The notes: generated by a model not told the origin, from the sequence alone. A DNA stretch of 64,000 nt from Bog-473 sp963728845 (GCA_963728845.1 CAVSLS010000041.1:186001-250000); one strand, 5' to 3'. Positions 8,154 through 16,956 are shown, counted from the stretch's first letter. A program made the numbers and translations.

Positions 8154-9212
8154 TCAGCCCTCCAGGACGTCTCCCAGCAGGTCCACCGTGATCCCCTCGC
8201 CGCGCAGCCAGTCGAGCGCGGCCTCGACCTGGGCCGCCGCGCCGTCGACCTCGCACACGATCCAGCCCCGGTGCTCCTCGACGTCGGCCCGGCGGATGTT
8301 CGGCTCCACGTCGAACTGACGGACCATGGTGGCCAGCACCGCCCGCCGGACCTCGGACTCGGGGAACGTCAGCTTCACCTTGACCCGGACCTGGCTCACC
8401 GCGCCTCCTCCATCCGCGCGCGCGATGGCGCGGTTCAGGCTGCCCGACCGGAAACCTTCGAGGTCGAGCGCGACGAACGTAAACCCGGCGGCGCGTACCG
8501 CTGCGACGACCTCGTCCCGGCGCGCCACGACGTCGCCGAGCGCCGCCGGCTCGACCTCAAGGCGGGCGGCCTCCCCGTGGTGCCGCACACGCAGCTGCCC
8601 GAAGCCAAGGGTCCGCAGGGCCGACTCCGCGGCCTCCACGGCGGCGAGGCGACCCAGCGTGACCGGCGTGCCGTAGGGCAGCCGCGAGGCCAGGCAGGCC
8701 GCGGCCGGCTTGTCCCAGGTGCGCAGGCCCAGCTGGCGGGACCAGTGCCGGACGTCGTCCTTGGTGAAGCCGGCCCCGACGAAGGGGAAGCTGGCGCCGG
8801 CGGCGGCCGCGGCGGCCTGGCCCGGGCGGTGGTCCCCCAGGTCGCTGACATTCACCCCGAGGACCACCGTCGCGCCCTCGGCGGCGGCGAGGGGCCCGAG
8901 GGCGGCCATCAGGGCGGTCTTGCAACGGGCGCAGCGGTCGGGGCCGTTGGCCACGTACGCCGCGTCCTCCATCTCGCTGGTCGGCACCCCCACCCAGCGC
9001 AGGTCCCACTCGGCGGCCAGGGCGCGGCAGTCCGCCTCCTCCGCGCCCGCCAGGGACGGGGACAGCGCAGTGGCGCAGAGCACCGCAGGGCGGCCGAGCG
9101 TGTCGCGGGCCAGCTTGGCCAACAGGGACGAGTCGGCGCCGCCGCTGAACGCCACCACGACCCGCCCGAGCCGTTGCAGCTCGTCCTTGAGGTCGTCGAG
9201 GGAGGCGGTCAT
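8154..9212 (-). CDS. larE: LarE sulfur transferase fused to a C-terminal NIL domain
   Basis: LarE is the ATP-dependent sulfur insertase that turns the two carboxylates of the LarB product into thiocarboxylates, giving up its own cysteine sulfur. The PP-loop SGGADSS is at residues 23-29, the RCARCK motif at 93-98, and Cys173 in AAACLASRLPYG aligns with the sacrificial cysteine of the family. LarE proteins are usually about 270 residues; here another ~75 residues (roughly 275-350: VKVKLTFPESEVRR, FDVEPNIRRADVEEHRGWI) match the NIL ligand-binding domain of methionine ABC importers and some ferredoxins. Together with larB and larC 7 kb upstream it completes the cofactor pathway, though no larA-like racemase is in the window. 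Confidence 0.88.
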   Translation of the reverse strand: MTASLDDLKDELQRLGRVVVAFSGGADSSLLAKLARDTLGRPAVLCATALSPSLAGAEEADCRALAAEWDLRWVGVPTSEMEDAAYVANGPDRCARCKTALMAALGPLAAAEGATVVLGVNVSDLGDHRPGQAAAAAAGASFPFVGAGFTKDDVRHWSRQLGLRTWDKPAAACLASRLPYGTPVTLGRLAAVEAAESALRTLGFGQLRVRHHGEAARLEVEPAALGDVVARRDEVVAAVRAAGFTFVALDLEGFRSGSLNRAIARADGGGAVSQVRVKVKLTFPESEVRRAVLATMVRQFDVEPNIRRADVEEHRGWIVCEVDGAAAQVEAALDWLRGEGITVDLLGDVLEG

Positions 9213-9228
9213 GCGGTCACGGCGGCGA

Positions 9229-9903
9229 TCAAGTGTCCAGGGCCGCGAGGACCTCGTCGAGCGTGCCGACCATGCCGGTGTAGAAGGGACCGAATTCGGC
9301 GTAAAGGGCCGATGCCTCGTCGAAGCGCATCTGGTAGACGCAGTCCTTGAGGTCGTCGGGGTGCGCGCCGAACAGCGTCACGCCCCACTCGTAGTCGTCG
9401 AGCCCGGTCGACCCGGTGATGACCTGGAGCACCCGCCCGTGGAAGGTTCGCCCCACCTTGCCGTGACCCACCATGAGCTCCTTGCGGGCTGCGAAGTCGA
9501 GCGCGTACCAGTTGTGCCCCTCGCCGCGGCGCTTGCTCATCGGGTAGAAGCAGAAGGCCGCCTTGCCCTCGGGTGGGAGCTGCGGGAAGAGTCGCGCCTG
9601 GCGCATGGCGTCGGGGATCCCGGCGGCGTACTCGGAGATCTCCGTCAGCGAGACGTAGGAGTGCGCAGGCACGAGGCCCGACGCGGTTGCCTCGGTCTGC
9701 AGGCGGCGCAGGCGCCAGACGTCGGGGCCGAGAGCCATCAGCCCGAGGTCCGCCTTGTGCCCGAGCAAGGCCACCGGGATCACCTGGTAGCCCTCCTCCT
9801 CGGCCGCGCCGACCGCCTTGTGCAGGGCGTTCGGGTCGAAATCGGGCGCGAGGCGACAGAAGAGGTGGAGGACTCCCCAGCCTGTCGTCGGGGTCAGGGC
9901 CAC
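9229..9903 (-). CDS. hemQ: HemQ, coproheme decarboxylase
   Basis: Chlorite-dismutase-fold enzyme (224 residues) catalysing the last step of the coproporphyrin-dependent heme pathway of actinobacteria and Firmicutes: oxidative decarboxylation of two propionates of coproheme. Tyr120 in FYPMSKRR is the catalytic tyrosine, His147 in VGHGKVGRTF the proximal heme ligand, and ITGSTGLDDYEWGVTLF and MRFDEAS are diagnostic. The start is taken as GTG at 9903, because the longer frame would translate through a strong hairpin. It lies 16 bp upstream of larE on the same strand. No other heme genes are in the window. Confidence 0.92.
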   Translation of the reverse strand: MALTPTTGWGVLHLFCRLAPDFDPNALHKAVGAAEEEGYQVIPVALLGHKADLGLMALGPDVWRLRRLQTEATASGLVPAHSYVSLTEISEYAAGIPDAMRQARLFPQLPPEGKAAFCFYPMSKRRGEGHNWYALDFAARKELMVGHGKVGRTFHGRVLQVITGSTGLDDYEWGVTLFGAHPDDLKDCVYQMRFDEASALYAEFGPFYTGMVGTLDEVLAALDT

Positions 9904-9919
9904 GCCCCAGTGTAGAGAA

Positions 9920-9954
9920 ACCGTGCGCCCGACCCTTCGGGCCGGGCGCACGGT
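9920..9954. terminator. Strong hairpin between groEL and hemQ
   Basis: A perfect 12-bp inverted repeat, ACCGTGCGCCCG and CGGGCGCACGGT, closes on an inner CCC-TTC-GGG stem. It lies just upstream of the hemQ GTG and 125 bp past the groEL stop, in the direction of transcription. There is no U-run, so it may be a GC-type terminator or an attenuator in the hemQ leader. Confidence 0.55.
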
Positions 9955-9980
9955 CAGCCTCGGGTTGGGGGTGAGGCCAT

Positions 9981-10021
9981 CCCAGTGTCACGGTGCGCTG
10001 TTGCAGCGCTGTGGCACTGGG
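9981..10021. terminator. Long imperfect hairpin downstream of groEL
   Basis: CCCAGTGTCAC pairs with GTGGCACTGGG (one mismatch) and an inner GCGCTG pairs with CAGCGC across a TTG loop. It starts about 60 bp after the groEL stop codon and is the best candidate for the groEL transcription terminator. Confidence 0.55.
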
Positions 10022-10078
10022 GTGACACGTCGCCCCCAGGGACCCCCAACAGGGCCTTTGCGGCGGGAGTGGGGGCGT

Positions 10079-11698
10079 CTAGTAGTCGTCCATGCCGCCA
10101 CCGGGCATGGCCGGCGCCTCTTCCTCGGGCTTGTCCACAATGACGGCCTCTGTCGTCAGGAACAGCGCCGCGATGGACGCTGCGTTCTGCAGGGCCGAGC
10201 GGGTCACCTTGGCGGCGTCGATCACGCCGGCCTTGAACAGGTCCTCGTACTCGTTGGTGGCCGCGTTGAGACCGTGCGCGCCCTTGAGGTTGCGCACCTT
10301 CTCGACCACGACCCCGCCCTCGAGGCCGGCGTTGACCGCGATCTGCTTCAACGGCTCCTCGACGGCCCGGGCCACGATGCGGGCGCCGGTGGCCTCGTCG
10401 CCGTCCAGCTTCTCGGCGCCTTCGAGGACAGCGGACTGGGCCCGCAGCAGGGCGACCCCGCCGCCCGGGACGACGCCCTCCTCAATGGCAGCCTTGGTCG
10501 TCGAGACGGCGTCCTCGATCCGGTGCTTCTTCTCCTTGAGCTCGACCTCGGTGGCGGCGCCGACCTTGATCACGGCGACACCGCCCGACAGCTTGGCCAG
10601 GCGCTCTTGGAGCTTCTCGCGGTCGTAGTCCGAGTCGGTGTTCTCGATCTCGGTCTTGATCTGGTTGATCCGGCCCTTGATGTCGGACTCCGATCCTCCG
10701 CCCTCGACGATCGTCGTCTCGTCCTTGGTGACCACGACCTTGCGCGCGGTGCCCAGCAGGTCGAGGGTCACGTTCTCCAGCTTGAGGCCGACCTCCTCGG
10801 TGACCACCTGGCCGCCCGTGAGGATGGCGATGTCCTGGAGCATGGCCTTGCGGCGCTCGCCGAAGCCGGGGGCCTTGACGGCCACCGAGCGGAAGGTGCC
10901 ACGAATCTTGTTCACCACGAGGGTGGCCAGGGCCTCGCCCTCGACGTCCTCGGCGATGATCAGCAGCGGCTTGCCGCTCTGCATGACCTTCTCGAGCAGC
11001 GGGAGCAGGTCCCGCACGGCCGTGATCTTCGAACCCACCAACAGCACCGAGGCGTCCTCGAGGACGCCCTCCATGCGCTCCGGGTCGGTCACGAAGTAGG
11101 GGGCGATGTAGCCCTTGTCGAAGCGCATGCCCTCGACGAGGTCCATGTCCATGCCGAAGGTCTGCGACTCCTCGACGGTGATGACACCGTCGCGGCCGAC
11201 CTTGTCGATGGCCTCTGCGATCAGCTCGCCGATCTCGGTGTCGGCGGCGGAAATGGAGGCCACCTGCGCGATCTGCGACTTGGACTCGGTCTCCTTGGCG
11301 ATGCCGTGGATGGAGCCCACCGCCGTCTCGACCGCGGCCTCGATCCCCCGCTTGAGCGCCATGGGGTTGGCGCCGGCGGCCACGTTGCGCAGGCCCTCGT
11401 GGACCATGGCCCAGGCGAGCACGGTGGCGGTCGTGGTGCCGTCGCCGGCCACGTCGTCCGTCTTCTTGGCCACTTCCTTGACCAGCTCGGCGCCGATCTT
11501 CTCGAAGGGATCCTCGAGCTCGATCTCCTTGGCGATGGACACGCCGTCATTGGTGATCGTGGGGGCGCCCCACTTCTTGTCGAGCACGACGTTGCGGCCC
11601 TTCGGACCGAGGGTGACGCGTACCGCGTCCGCCAGCTTGTTCATGCCGGTCTCCAGGCCGCGGCGGGCGTCCTCCTGGAAGGCGATGATCTTGGCCAT
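10079..11698 (-). CDS. groEL: GroEL chaperonin (60 kDa), solitary copy
   Basis: 539 residues and intact. The ATP-site motif DGTTTATVLA is near residues 86-95, the signature AAVEEGVVPGGG-type stretch is present as AAIEEGVVPGGGVAL, and the equatorial, intermediate and apical domains are in normal order. The C-terminus ends AMPGGGMDDY instead of the long GGM repeat. It folds cytosolic proteins with GroES, but no groES is adjacent: the upstream neighbour is a MoaD-like gene. Solitary CIRCE-controlled groEL2 genes are usual in actinobacteria. Heat-shock repression by HrcA is indicated by the CIRCE element 18 bp before the start. Confidence 0.96.
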   Translation of the reverse strand: MAKIIAFQEDARRGLETGMNKLADAVRVTLGPKGRNVVLDKKWGAPTITNDGVSIAKEIELEDPFEKIGAELVKEVAKKTDDVAGDGTTTATVLAWAMVHEGLRNVAAGANPMALKRGIEAAVETAVGSIHGIAKETESKSQIAQVASISAADTEIGELIAEAIDKVGRDGVITVEESQTFGMDMDLVEGMRFDKGYIAPYFVTDPERMEGVLEDASVLLVGSKITAVRDLLPLLEKVMQSGKPLLIIAEDVEGEALATLVVNKIRGTFRSVAVKAPGFGERRKAMLQDIAILTGGQVVTEEVGLKLENVTLDLLGTARKVVVTKDETTIVEGGGSESDIKGRINQIKTEIENTDSDYDREKLQERLAKLSGGVAVIKVGAATEVELKEKKHRIEDAVSTTKAAIEEGVVPGGGVALLRAQSAVLEGAEKLDGDEATGARIVARAVEEPLKQIAVNAGLEGGVVVEKVRNLKGAHGLNAATNEYEDLFKAGVIDAAKVTRSALQNAASIAALFLTTEAVIVDKPEEEAPAMPGGGMDDY

Positions 11699-11715
11699 CT
11701 TGGTCTATTCCTCCA

Positions 11716-11742
11716 TTAGCACTCTCGTCATGTGAGTGCTAA
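11716..11742. promoter_or_regulatory. CIRCE element, HrcA operator for groEL
   Basis: Perfect match to the CIRCE consensus: TTAGCACTC, nine-base spacer, GAGTGCTAA. It lies 18 bp upstream of the groEL start, so HrcA bound here would block transcription or the leader until heat shock. Confidence 0.95.
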
Positions 11743-11787
11743 CAGCAAACCACCTTTGGGCGGCCGGCGCAAGGCGGAGGGCCCGGG

Positions 11788-12063
11788 TCAGCCCCCGGCG
11801 ACGGCAGGGACGATGGAGAGCGTCTGTCCCGGCGAGACCGGCGTGGCCAGGCCGTCGAGGAACCGGACGTCCTCGTCGGCCACGAAGACGTTCACGAAGC
11901 GGCGCAGGTTGCCCGCCTCGTCGAAGAGGCGGTCGGCCAGCCCGGGGTGGGCCGCGTCGAGGGCCTTGAGGGCTTCGCCCACCGACGCCCCCTCCACCTC
12001 GACCTCGCCGGCCCCCCCGGTCAGGGTGCGCAGCTGCGTGGGGATGCGGATGGTCACGCTCAT
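11788..12063 (-). CDS. MoaD/ThiS-like ubiquitin-fold sulfur carrier
   Basis: 91 residues with a beta-grasp pattern and a C-terminal Gly-Gly (VPAVAGG), the mark of sulfur carriers that are adenylated and thiocarboxylated at the last glycine. It overlaps the threonine synthase stop by 4 bp (ATGA), so the two are coupled. A MoaD-like gene beside a threonine or cysteine synthase recalls the mycobacterial CysO system, where the carrier delivers sulfide to a PLP synthase; here the partner is annotated as ThrC, so the role could be in molybdopterin, thiamine or amino acid sulfuration. It has no cysteine. Confidence 0.8.
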   Translation of the reverse strand: MSVTIRIPTQLRTLTGGAGEVEVEGASVGEALKALDAAHPGLADRLFDEAGNLRRFVNVFVADEDVRFLDGLATPVSPGQTLSIVPAVAGG

Positions 12064-13334
12064 CGGGCCGGCTCCTCCTCGGTCTCGGGGGCACCGGCGG
12101 CGTCGAGGGCGGCGTCGAAGGCGTCCAGAGTGGGGGCGATGGTCGCCGTCGGGCGACAGCCGGCGGCACCTGCGAGGGCCTCCACCGTCTTGAGCCCGTG
12201 CCCGGTGACCAGTGCCACCACCCGCTCGTCAGGGCGGATGGCGCCCGAGGCGGCCAGCTTGCACAGCGTCGCGATCGTCACGCCACCGGCCGTCTCGGCG
12301 AAGATGCCCTCGGTGCGGGCCAGCAGCCCGATGGCCTCGACGATCTCGTCGTCGGTGACGGCGGCGCACGAACCGCCGGAGCGGCGCATGACCTCCAGGG
12401 CGTACCAACCGTCGGCCGGGTTGCCGATGGCCAGCGACTTGGCGATCGTCTTGGGCTTGACGGGGCGGATGGCGTCGGCGCCCTCCGCGAAGGCCGTGGC
12501 CACCGGCGAGCACCCCTCGGCCTGGGCGCCCGAGACGCGTACGGCGGGCTCCTCGGGCAACAGCCCCACCTTGCCCAGCTCGGCGAACCCCTTCGCCACC
12601 TTGGTCAACTGGCTGCCCGACCCGATCGGGACGACGACGTGGTCGGGGGCCTGCCAGCCGAGCTGCTCGGCGATCTCGAAGGCCAACGTCTTCGAGCCCT
12701 CGGCGTAGTAGGTGCGCACGTTGACGTTGACGAAGGCCCAGCTCGGGCGCTCGCTGGTCAGCTCCGCGCACAGCCGGTTCACGTCGTCGTAGGTGCCTTC
12801 GACCGCGATCACCGTCCCGCCGTAGACCGCCGTCATGGTGACCTTGGCACCCTCGAGGTCGTGGGGGATCAGGACCACCGACTCCATCCCGGCCCGGGCG
12901 GCATGCGCCGCCACCGAGTTGGCCAGGTTGCCCGTCGAGGCGCACGCGGCGACCTTGAAGCCGAGCTGCCGCGCCTTGGTCAGGGCCACCGAGACCACCC
13001 GGTCCTTGAACGAGCCGGTCGGATTGGCCGTGTCGTCCTTGATCCACAGCTCCCCGAGCCCGAGGGCGGCCGCCAGGCGGTCGGCACGGACGAGCGGGGT
13101 GAAGCCCGCGCCGAGGTCCACCGGCGTCTCGTCGTCGACCGGGAGCAGGTCGCGGTAGCGCCAGATGGAGCGCGGCCCGGCCTCGATGCGCTCCCGGCTG
13201 ACCATGGCCGCGATCCGCTCGTAGTCGTAGGCCACCTCGAGCGGCCCGAAGCAGTAGTCGCAGACGTGCAGCGCCTCGGCGGGGAAAGGACGCTGACATT
13301 CACGACAGCGCAGGCCTGTGACGAAATCCACCAT
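12060..13334 (-). CDS. thrC: Threonine synthase with N-terminal zinc ribbon
   Basis: 424-residue PLP enzyme converting O-phosphohomoserine to threonine and phosphate. Lys110 in NPTGSFKDR carries PLP; STGNLANS and GSGSQLTK are the phosphate and ring contacts. A zinc ribbon at the N-terminus (Cys10, Cys13, Cys25, Cys28) precedes the catalytic domain, as in many actinobacterial and archaeal ThrC proteins. The start codon is preceded by GAGGAGG-like bases (complement of cctcctc). It is followed, with a 4-bp overlap, by the MoaD-like carrier. Because some proteins of this subfamily act on other beta/gamma-replacement substrates, a sulfide-using reaction with the carrier is a possible alternative. 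Confidence 0.88.
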   Translation of the reverse strand: MVDFVTGLRCRECQRPFPAEALHVCDYCFGPLEVAYDYERIAAMVSRERIEAGPRSIWRYRDLLPVDDETPVDLGAGFTPLVRADRLAAALGLGELWIKDDTANPTGSFKDRVVSVALTKARQLGFKVAACASTGNLANSVAAHAARAGMESVVLIPHDLEGAKVTMTAVYGGTVIAVEGTYDDVNRLCAELTSERPSWAFVNVNVRTYYAEGSKTLAFEIAEQLGWQAPDHVVVPIGSGSQLTKVAKGFAELGKVGLLPEEPAVRVSGAQAEGCSPVATAFAEGADAIRPVKPKTIAKSLAIGNPADGWYALEVMRRSGGSCAAVTDDEIVEAIGLLARTEGIFAETAGGVTIATLCKLAASGAIRPDERVVALVTGHGLKTVEALAGAAGCRPTATIAPTLDAFDAALDAAGAPETEEEPAR

Positions 13335-13491
13335 GGGTCCTCCTCATCGGTCGGGCATTGGCACCAGGTGCTCCGCACTGGTTGCCGCGACGTCAACGGG
13401 CCCGTCCCTCAGTCGCTCTGGATGATGCCCACCATGGTAGCGCCTGCGCCTGGGGCCTGCTCAACGCGGCGGGGCTGCTTGAATCGGGGGC

Positions 13492-14286
13492 GTGGTGCGC
13501 ACCTATCAGCACGGGGACTTCCCGACCGAGCGGGTCCTGGCGGCCAAGGTGCGCTCGGAGCAGACCGTGTCGGTGTGCATCCCCGCCCGCGACGAGGCCT
13601 CGACGGTCGGATCGGTCGTGCGGGCGGTGGTCCAGCCGTTCCTGGCCGAGCACGGGGGCAACGGCCTGGTCGACGAGGTGATCGTGCTCGACGACGGGTC
13701 GAGCGACGGCACGGCCACCCACGCCGCCGACGCCGGGGCACGGGTGGTCCGGGGCCCGGCCGGACCCGGGGGCAAGGGACAGGCCATGGCCGCGGCCCTC
13801 GACGCGTCGTCGGGCAGCCTGGTGGCCTTCCTCGACGCCGACGTGGCCAACTCGACCCCGGCATTCGTCACCGGATTGCTCGGGCCGCTGTTGACCACCG
13901 ACCACGTGGCCCTGGTCAAGGGCTTCTACACCCGACCCCTGCACGGCGAGCCCACCGGCGGCGGCCGGGTCACGGAGCTGGTGGCCCGCCCCGTGGTCGA
14001 GCTGCTCTTCCCCGAGCTCTCCTGGGTGCGCCAGCCCCTGGCCGGCGAAACGGCGGCCCATCGCTGGGTCTTCGAGAAGCTCGGCTTCGCCGGGGGCTAC
14101 GGCGTCGAGCTGGGGCTGCTGATCGACTTCGCCCAGAGCCTGGGGCCCGAGCGCCTGGCCCAGGTCGACCTGGGCGAACGGATCCACCGCAACCGGCCCC
14201 TGCACGAGCTGCGTCCCCAGGCGGTCGACGTGCTCCGAGCCGCACTCGAGCGGGTCCCCGCGGCATCCCTGCCGCGCCGGACGTGA
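13492..14286 (+). CDS. gpgS: Glucosyl-3-phosphoglycerate synthase (GT81)
   Basis: 264-residue GT-A fold glycosyltransferase that joins glucose from a nucleotide sugar to 3-phosphoglycerate, the first step to glucosylglycerate and, in mycobacteria, methylglucose lipopolysaccharides. Seen: VCIPARDEASTVG at the N-terminus, VLDDGSSDGTA, GGKGQAMAAALDASSG, the metal-binding FLDADVANS, VKGFYTRP and the QPLAGETAAHR segment, all in the order of GpgS. The start is GTG. It is followed 7 bp later by a GT20 gene, so the two probably form an osmolyte or polysaccharide operon. Confidence 0.9.
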   Translation: MVRTYQHGDFPTERVLAAKVRSEQTVSVCIPARDEASTVGSVVRAVVQPFLAEHGGNGLVDEVIVLDDGSSDGTATHAADAGARVVRGPAGPGGKGQAMAAALDASSGSLVAFLDADVANSTPAFVTGLLGPLLTTDHVALVKGFYTRPLHGEPTGGGRVTELVARPVVELLFPELSWVRQPLAGETAAHRWVFEKLGFAGGYGVELGLLIDFAQSLGPERLAQVDLGERIHRNRPLHELRPQAVDVLRAALERVPAASLPRRT

Positions 14287-14293
14287 GGGCGGC

Positions 14294-15683
14294 GTGAGCG
14301 GGATCTTCGTCGTCTCGAACCGGGGCCCGCTCACCTTCCGGAAGGAGCGCGACGGTGCCCTCGTGGCCGCGCCTGCCGGAGGGGGTCTCGCCTCCTCGCT
14401 GCACCGGATCCTCGCGGGCAGCGGGACCACGTGGGCCTCGGTGACGATGGGGGCGGCGGACCGCGAGGCGGTGACCCGGGGCCTCATGCACGAGGAGGGC
14501 CTCGACCTCGTGCCGGTCGTCGTGGCCGACGAAACCTACCGGATGGCCTACGACGTCGTCGCGAACACGACCCTGTGGTACTGCCATCACCACCTCTTCG
14601 ACCTCCCCGCCCGGCCTCGCTTCGACCGGCACTGGTGGGAGGCCTGGGAGGGGTACCGGGCCTACAACCGGGCCGTGGCCGACGCCGTCGTGGCACGGGC
14701 GGGCGACGGCGATGCCGTCCTGGTGCAGGACTACCACTTCTCCCTCCTCGGGCGCATGCTGGCCGATGCGCGCCCGGACCTGCGGCTGGTGCACTTCTTG
14801 CACACGCCCTTCGCCGAGCCGGCGATGTTCGGCGTCCTGCCCGATGCCGTCGCGGCCGAGCTGCTCGACGGCATGGCGGGCTACGCGGCCTGCGGGTTCC
14901 ACTGCCACAAGTGGGAGGCCGGCTTCACGGCCTGCTACGAGGCGGCCGGCCTGAAGCCGCCGGCGACGTTCGTGGCGCCGCTCGGTCCCGACGTCGGCGT
15001 GCTCGAGGAGGAGGCGGGCTCCGCGGCGCACGCGGCGGCCTCCGAGGCGCTGCGCGGCCGAGGTGGGCGGGCGCCGGATCATCGCCCGGGCCGACCGCAT
15101 GGAGCCCTCGAAGAACATCGTGCGCGGCATGTTGGCCTTCGAGGAGCTGCTGGTCACCCACCCGGAGTGGCGCGGCCAGGTGGTGCACGTGGCCTTCGCC
15201 TATCCCAGCCGGCAGGGGCTGGCCGAGTATCTCGCCTACGGGGCCGACGTGGAGCACACGGCGCAACGGATCAACCACGCCCTCGGCGCCCCGGCGGAGG
15301 GGTGGACGCCCATCGTGCTCTCGGTGCGCGACGACCGGGCTCGCTCGCTCGCCGCGCTGGGCCTGTCCGACGTGCTGCTGGTCAACCCGGTGCGCGACGG
15401 GCTCAACCTGGTGGCCAAGGAGGGACCGCTGCTGAACACGGCCGACGGGGTGCTCGTCCTCTCGCGCGAGGCGGGGGCCTGGGAGGAGCTGGCGCTGGCG
15501 GGCGACGGGGCACTCGGGGTCAACCCCTTCGACGTGTCGGGAACGGCCGAGACGCTCCATGCCGCGCTGTCCATGGGGCCGGCCGAACGCGCCCGGCGCG
15601 CGGCCTCGTTGCGGGCGGCGGTGCAGGGCCGCACGTCGGCCGACTGGTGGTCCGACCTCCTGGGGGCGGCCGGGGCGGGGTGA
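14294..15683 (+). CDS. GT20 trehalose-6-phosphate synthase-like protein (frame interrupted)
   Basis: GT-B glycosyltransferase of family 20, which makes trehalose-6-phosphate or related glycosyl phosphates. The N-terminal half (VVSNRGPLTF, VQDYHFSLLGRML, VHFLHTPFAEP, CGFHCHKWE) is in frame 2; the C-terminal half (RIIARADRMEPSKNIVRG, LLVNPVRDGLNLVAKEG, GVLVLSREAG) is in frame 3. The shift is near 15052-15058. Together they give about 460 residues, the normal length. The family motif GF-x-x-x-W is only partly conserved, and the QDYH motif is intact. With gpgS upstream and an otsB-like phosphatase nearby, the product may be trehalose or a glucosylglycerol-like solute. Confidence 0.8.
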
Positions 15684-15692
15684 GCCGCTCCG

Positions 15693-16110
15693 CTAGGACG
15701 CCATGCCCACGATGGGCTGGTTGAGCACGGTGCCACCGGGTGAACCGAGGAAGGAGGCCGGCGAGGAAGTTCAGGGTCGTCGAGACGGGTCCGTTGGGTG
15801 TGGTGACGATGGTCCAGGACTGACCGTTCCACGTCTGGCCCTGGGTGTCGCTCAGGCTCCCGCCGGAGTTGAGATAGGTCTGGCCCACGGCCGTGCACGA
15901 CGACGCGCTGAAGCAGCTCACGCCGTCGAGCGCGCCGCCGAAGCCGGCGGACGGATTCGGCGCCGGGCTCATCGTGAAGGCGGCGCCGCTCCAGGTCGCC
16001 ACCCGGTTGTCGCTCGACGCCGTGATGGAACCGCCGCGACTCAGGCCTACGGCGGCGCAGAAGCGGGTTCCGGCGCACGAGACCGCGTCGCTGTCTCGGC
16101 GGACTCTACG
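15693..16110 (-). pseudogene. Fragment of a secreted repeat protein (VSC...CTAVG repeats)
   Basis: Two copies of a repeat are readable on the minus strand: VSCAGTRFCAAVG (near 16050-16090) followed by ATWSGAAFTMSPAPNP, and VSCFSASSCTAVGQTY followed by TWNGQSWTIVTTPN. Paired cysteines, then a W-containing beta strand and a Pro/Asn turn, are typical of large secreted beta-propeller-like actinobacterial proteins. There is no start codon or signal peptide before the first repeat, and the frame changes near 15760 before a plausible C-terminal end VLNQPIVGMAS and stop at 15693. I take it as a truncated remnant wedged between the GT20 and phosphatase genes. Confidence 0.6.
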
Positions 16111-16143
16111 TCCCCGGGTTCCACCCGCCGCGGACCCGTGCGC

Positions 16144-16954
16144 TCAGTGCTGCCCGGCTGCGTCGGCCAGGGCGCGCAGCAGTTCCACCGCGCCCGCGGC
16201 GCCGCGGACGGTCAGATCGGCGTGATCGGCCACCTCGCGCGGGCTCTCGGCGTCGACGGCGGCAACCCGGGCGTAGGCGAGCGGCCGGCCGTCGGGCGCC
16301 GTCAGCTCGAGGGCGGCGGCGAACGCCGGGAGGTCGCCCATGTCGTCGCCGAACACCGCCACGGCACGGAGTTGCTCGGCGTGCTCCGCCACCAGCGCGC
16401 GCACCACCGTCCCCTTGTCGACCGGGACCGGGGGACGCAGCTCGCGCTCGTGGCGACCCTCGTGCACCGCCAGGCCGTGCTGCGCGTGCTGGCGCGCGGC
16501 GAAGGCGAGCACCCAGTCCTTGTGCTCGGGGACGCCGCGCCAGTGCAGCGTGACGGTCAGGCCCTTGGGCTCGACGTAGACACCCTCGGGTGCCTCGGCC
16601 CTGGCCTCGACCACCACCTCGTCGATCACCGACGCCCAGGCGCCGTGCTCGGGCCCGCGCAGCGCGCGCTCGAGGCCGTAGAGGCCGGCCAGCGTCACGC
16701 CTTCGGGCCGGCCGAGCACATCGGCCAGGAACCCCGTCGGTCGGCCCGAGACGACCGCGACCAGGGCGAACGTCTCGCCGAGCTCGGTGAGCAGCGCGGG
16801 GACGCCCGGCAGCGGCCGCGCCGCGGTCGGGTCCTCGACGATGGCGGCGAGCGTCCCGTCGAAGTCGAGGAACAGGGCGCCGCGCGTCGGTTCGACCGCG
16901 AGCGCGCGCAGCGGTGCGGGGAGGCGCGCCGCGGCCCTCGCCCGCGACGGGCAA
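16144..16954 (-). CDS. otsB: Trehalose-phosphatase-like HAD hydrolase (start uncertain)
   Basis: HAD superfamily phosphatase of the trehalose-6-phosphate phosphatase family. Motif I FLDFDGTLAAI lies near 16850-16870, the SGRP motif II stretch (VVSGRPTGFL) follows, VYVEPKGLTVTLHWR is the OtsB-type cap segment, and VFGDDMGDLPAF is motif IV. About 260 residues. No in-frame ATG or GTG precedes motif I; a TTG at 16954, three bases after the LytR_C stop, is in another frame, so a single-base error near 16900-16940 is likely. It would dephosphorylate the product of the neighbouring GT20 enzyme. Confidence 0.78.
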
Positions 16955-16956
16955 CG

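Noticed and set aside
10079..11698. Missing groES next to groEL as a sign of deletion
   Set aside because: Solitary groEL2 genes with CIRCE are normal in actinobacteria, so no deletion is needed.
13335..13491. Possible threonine-type leader or riboswitch upstream of thrC
   Set aside because: No T-box, SAM or lysine motif and no convincing terminator/antiterminator pair can be seen in these 157 bases.
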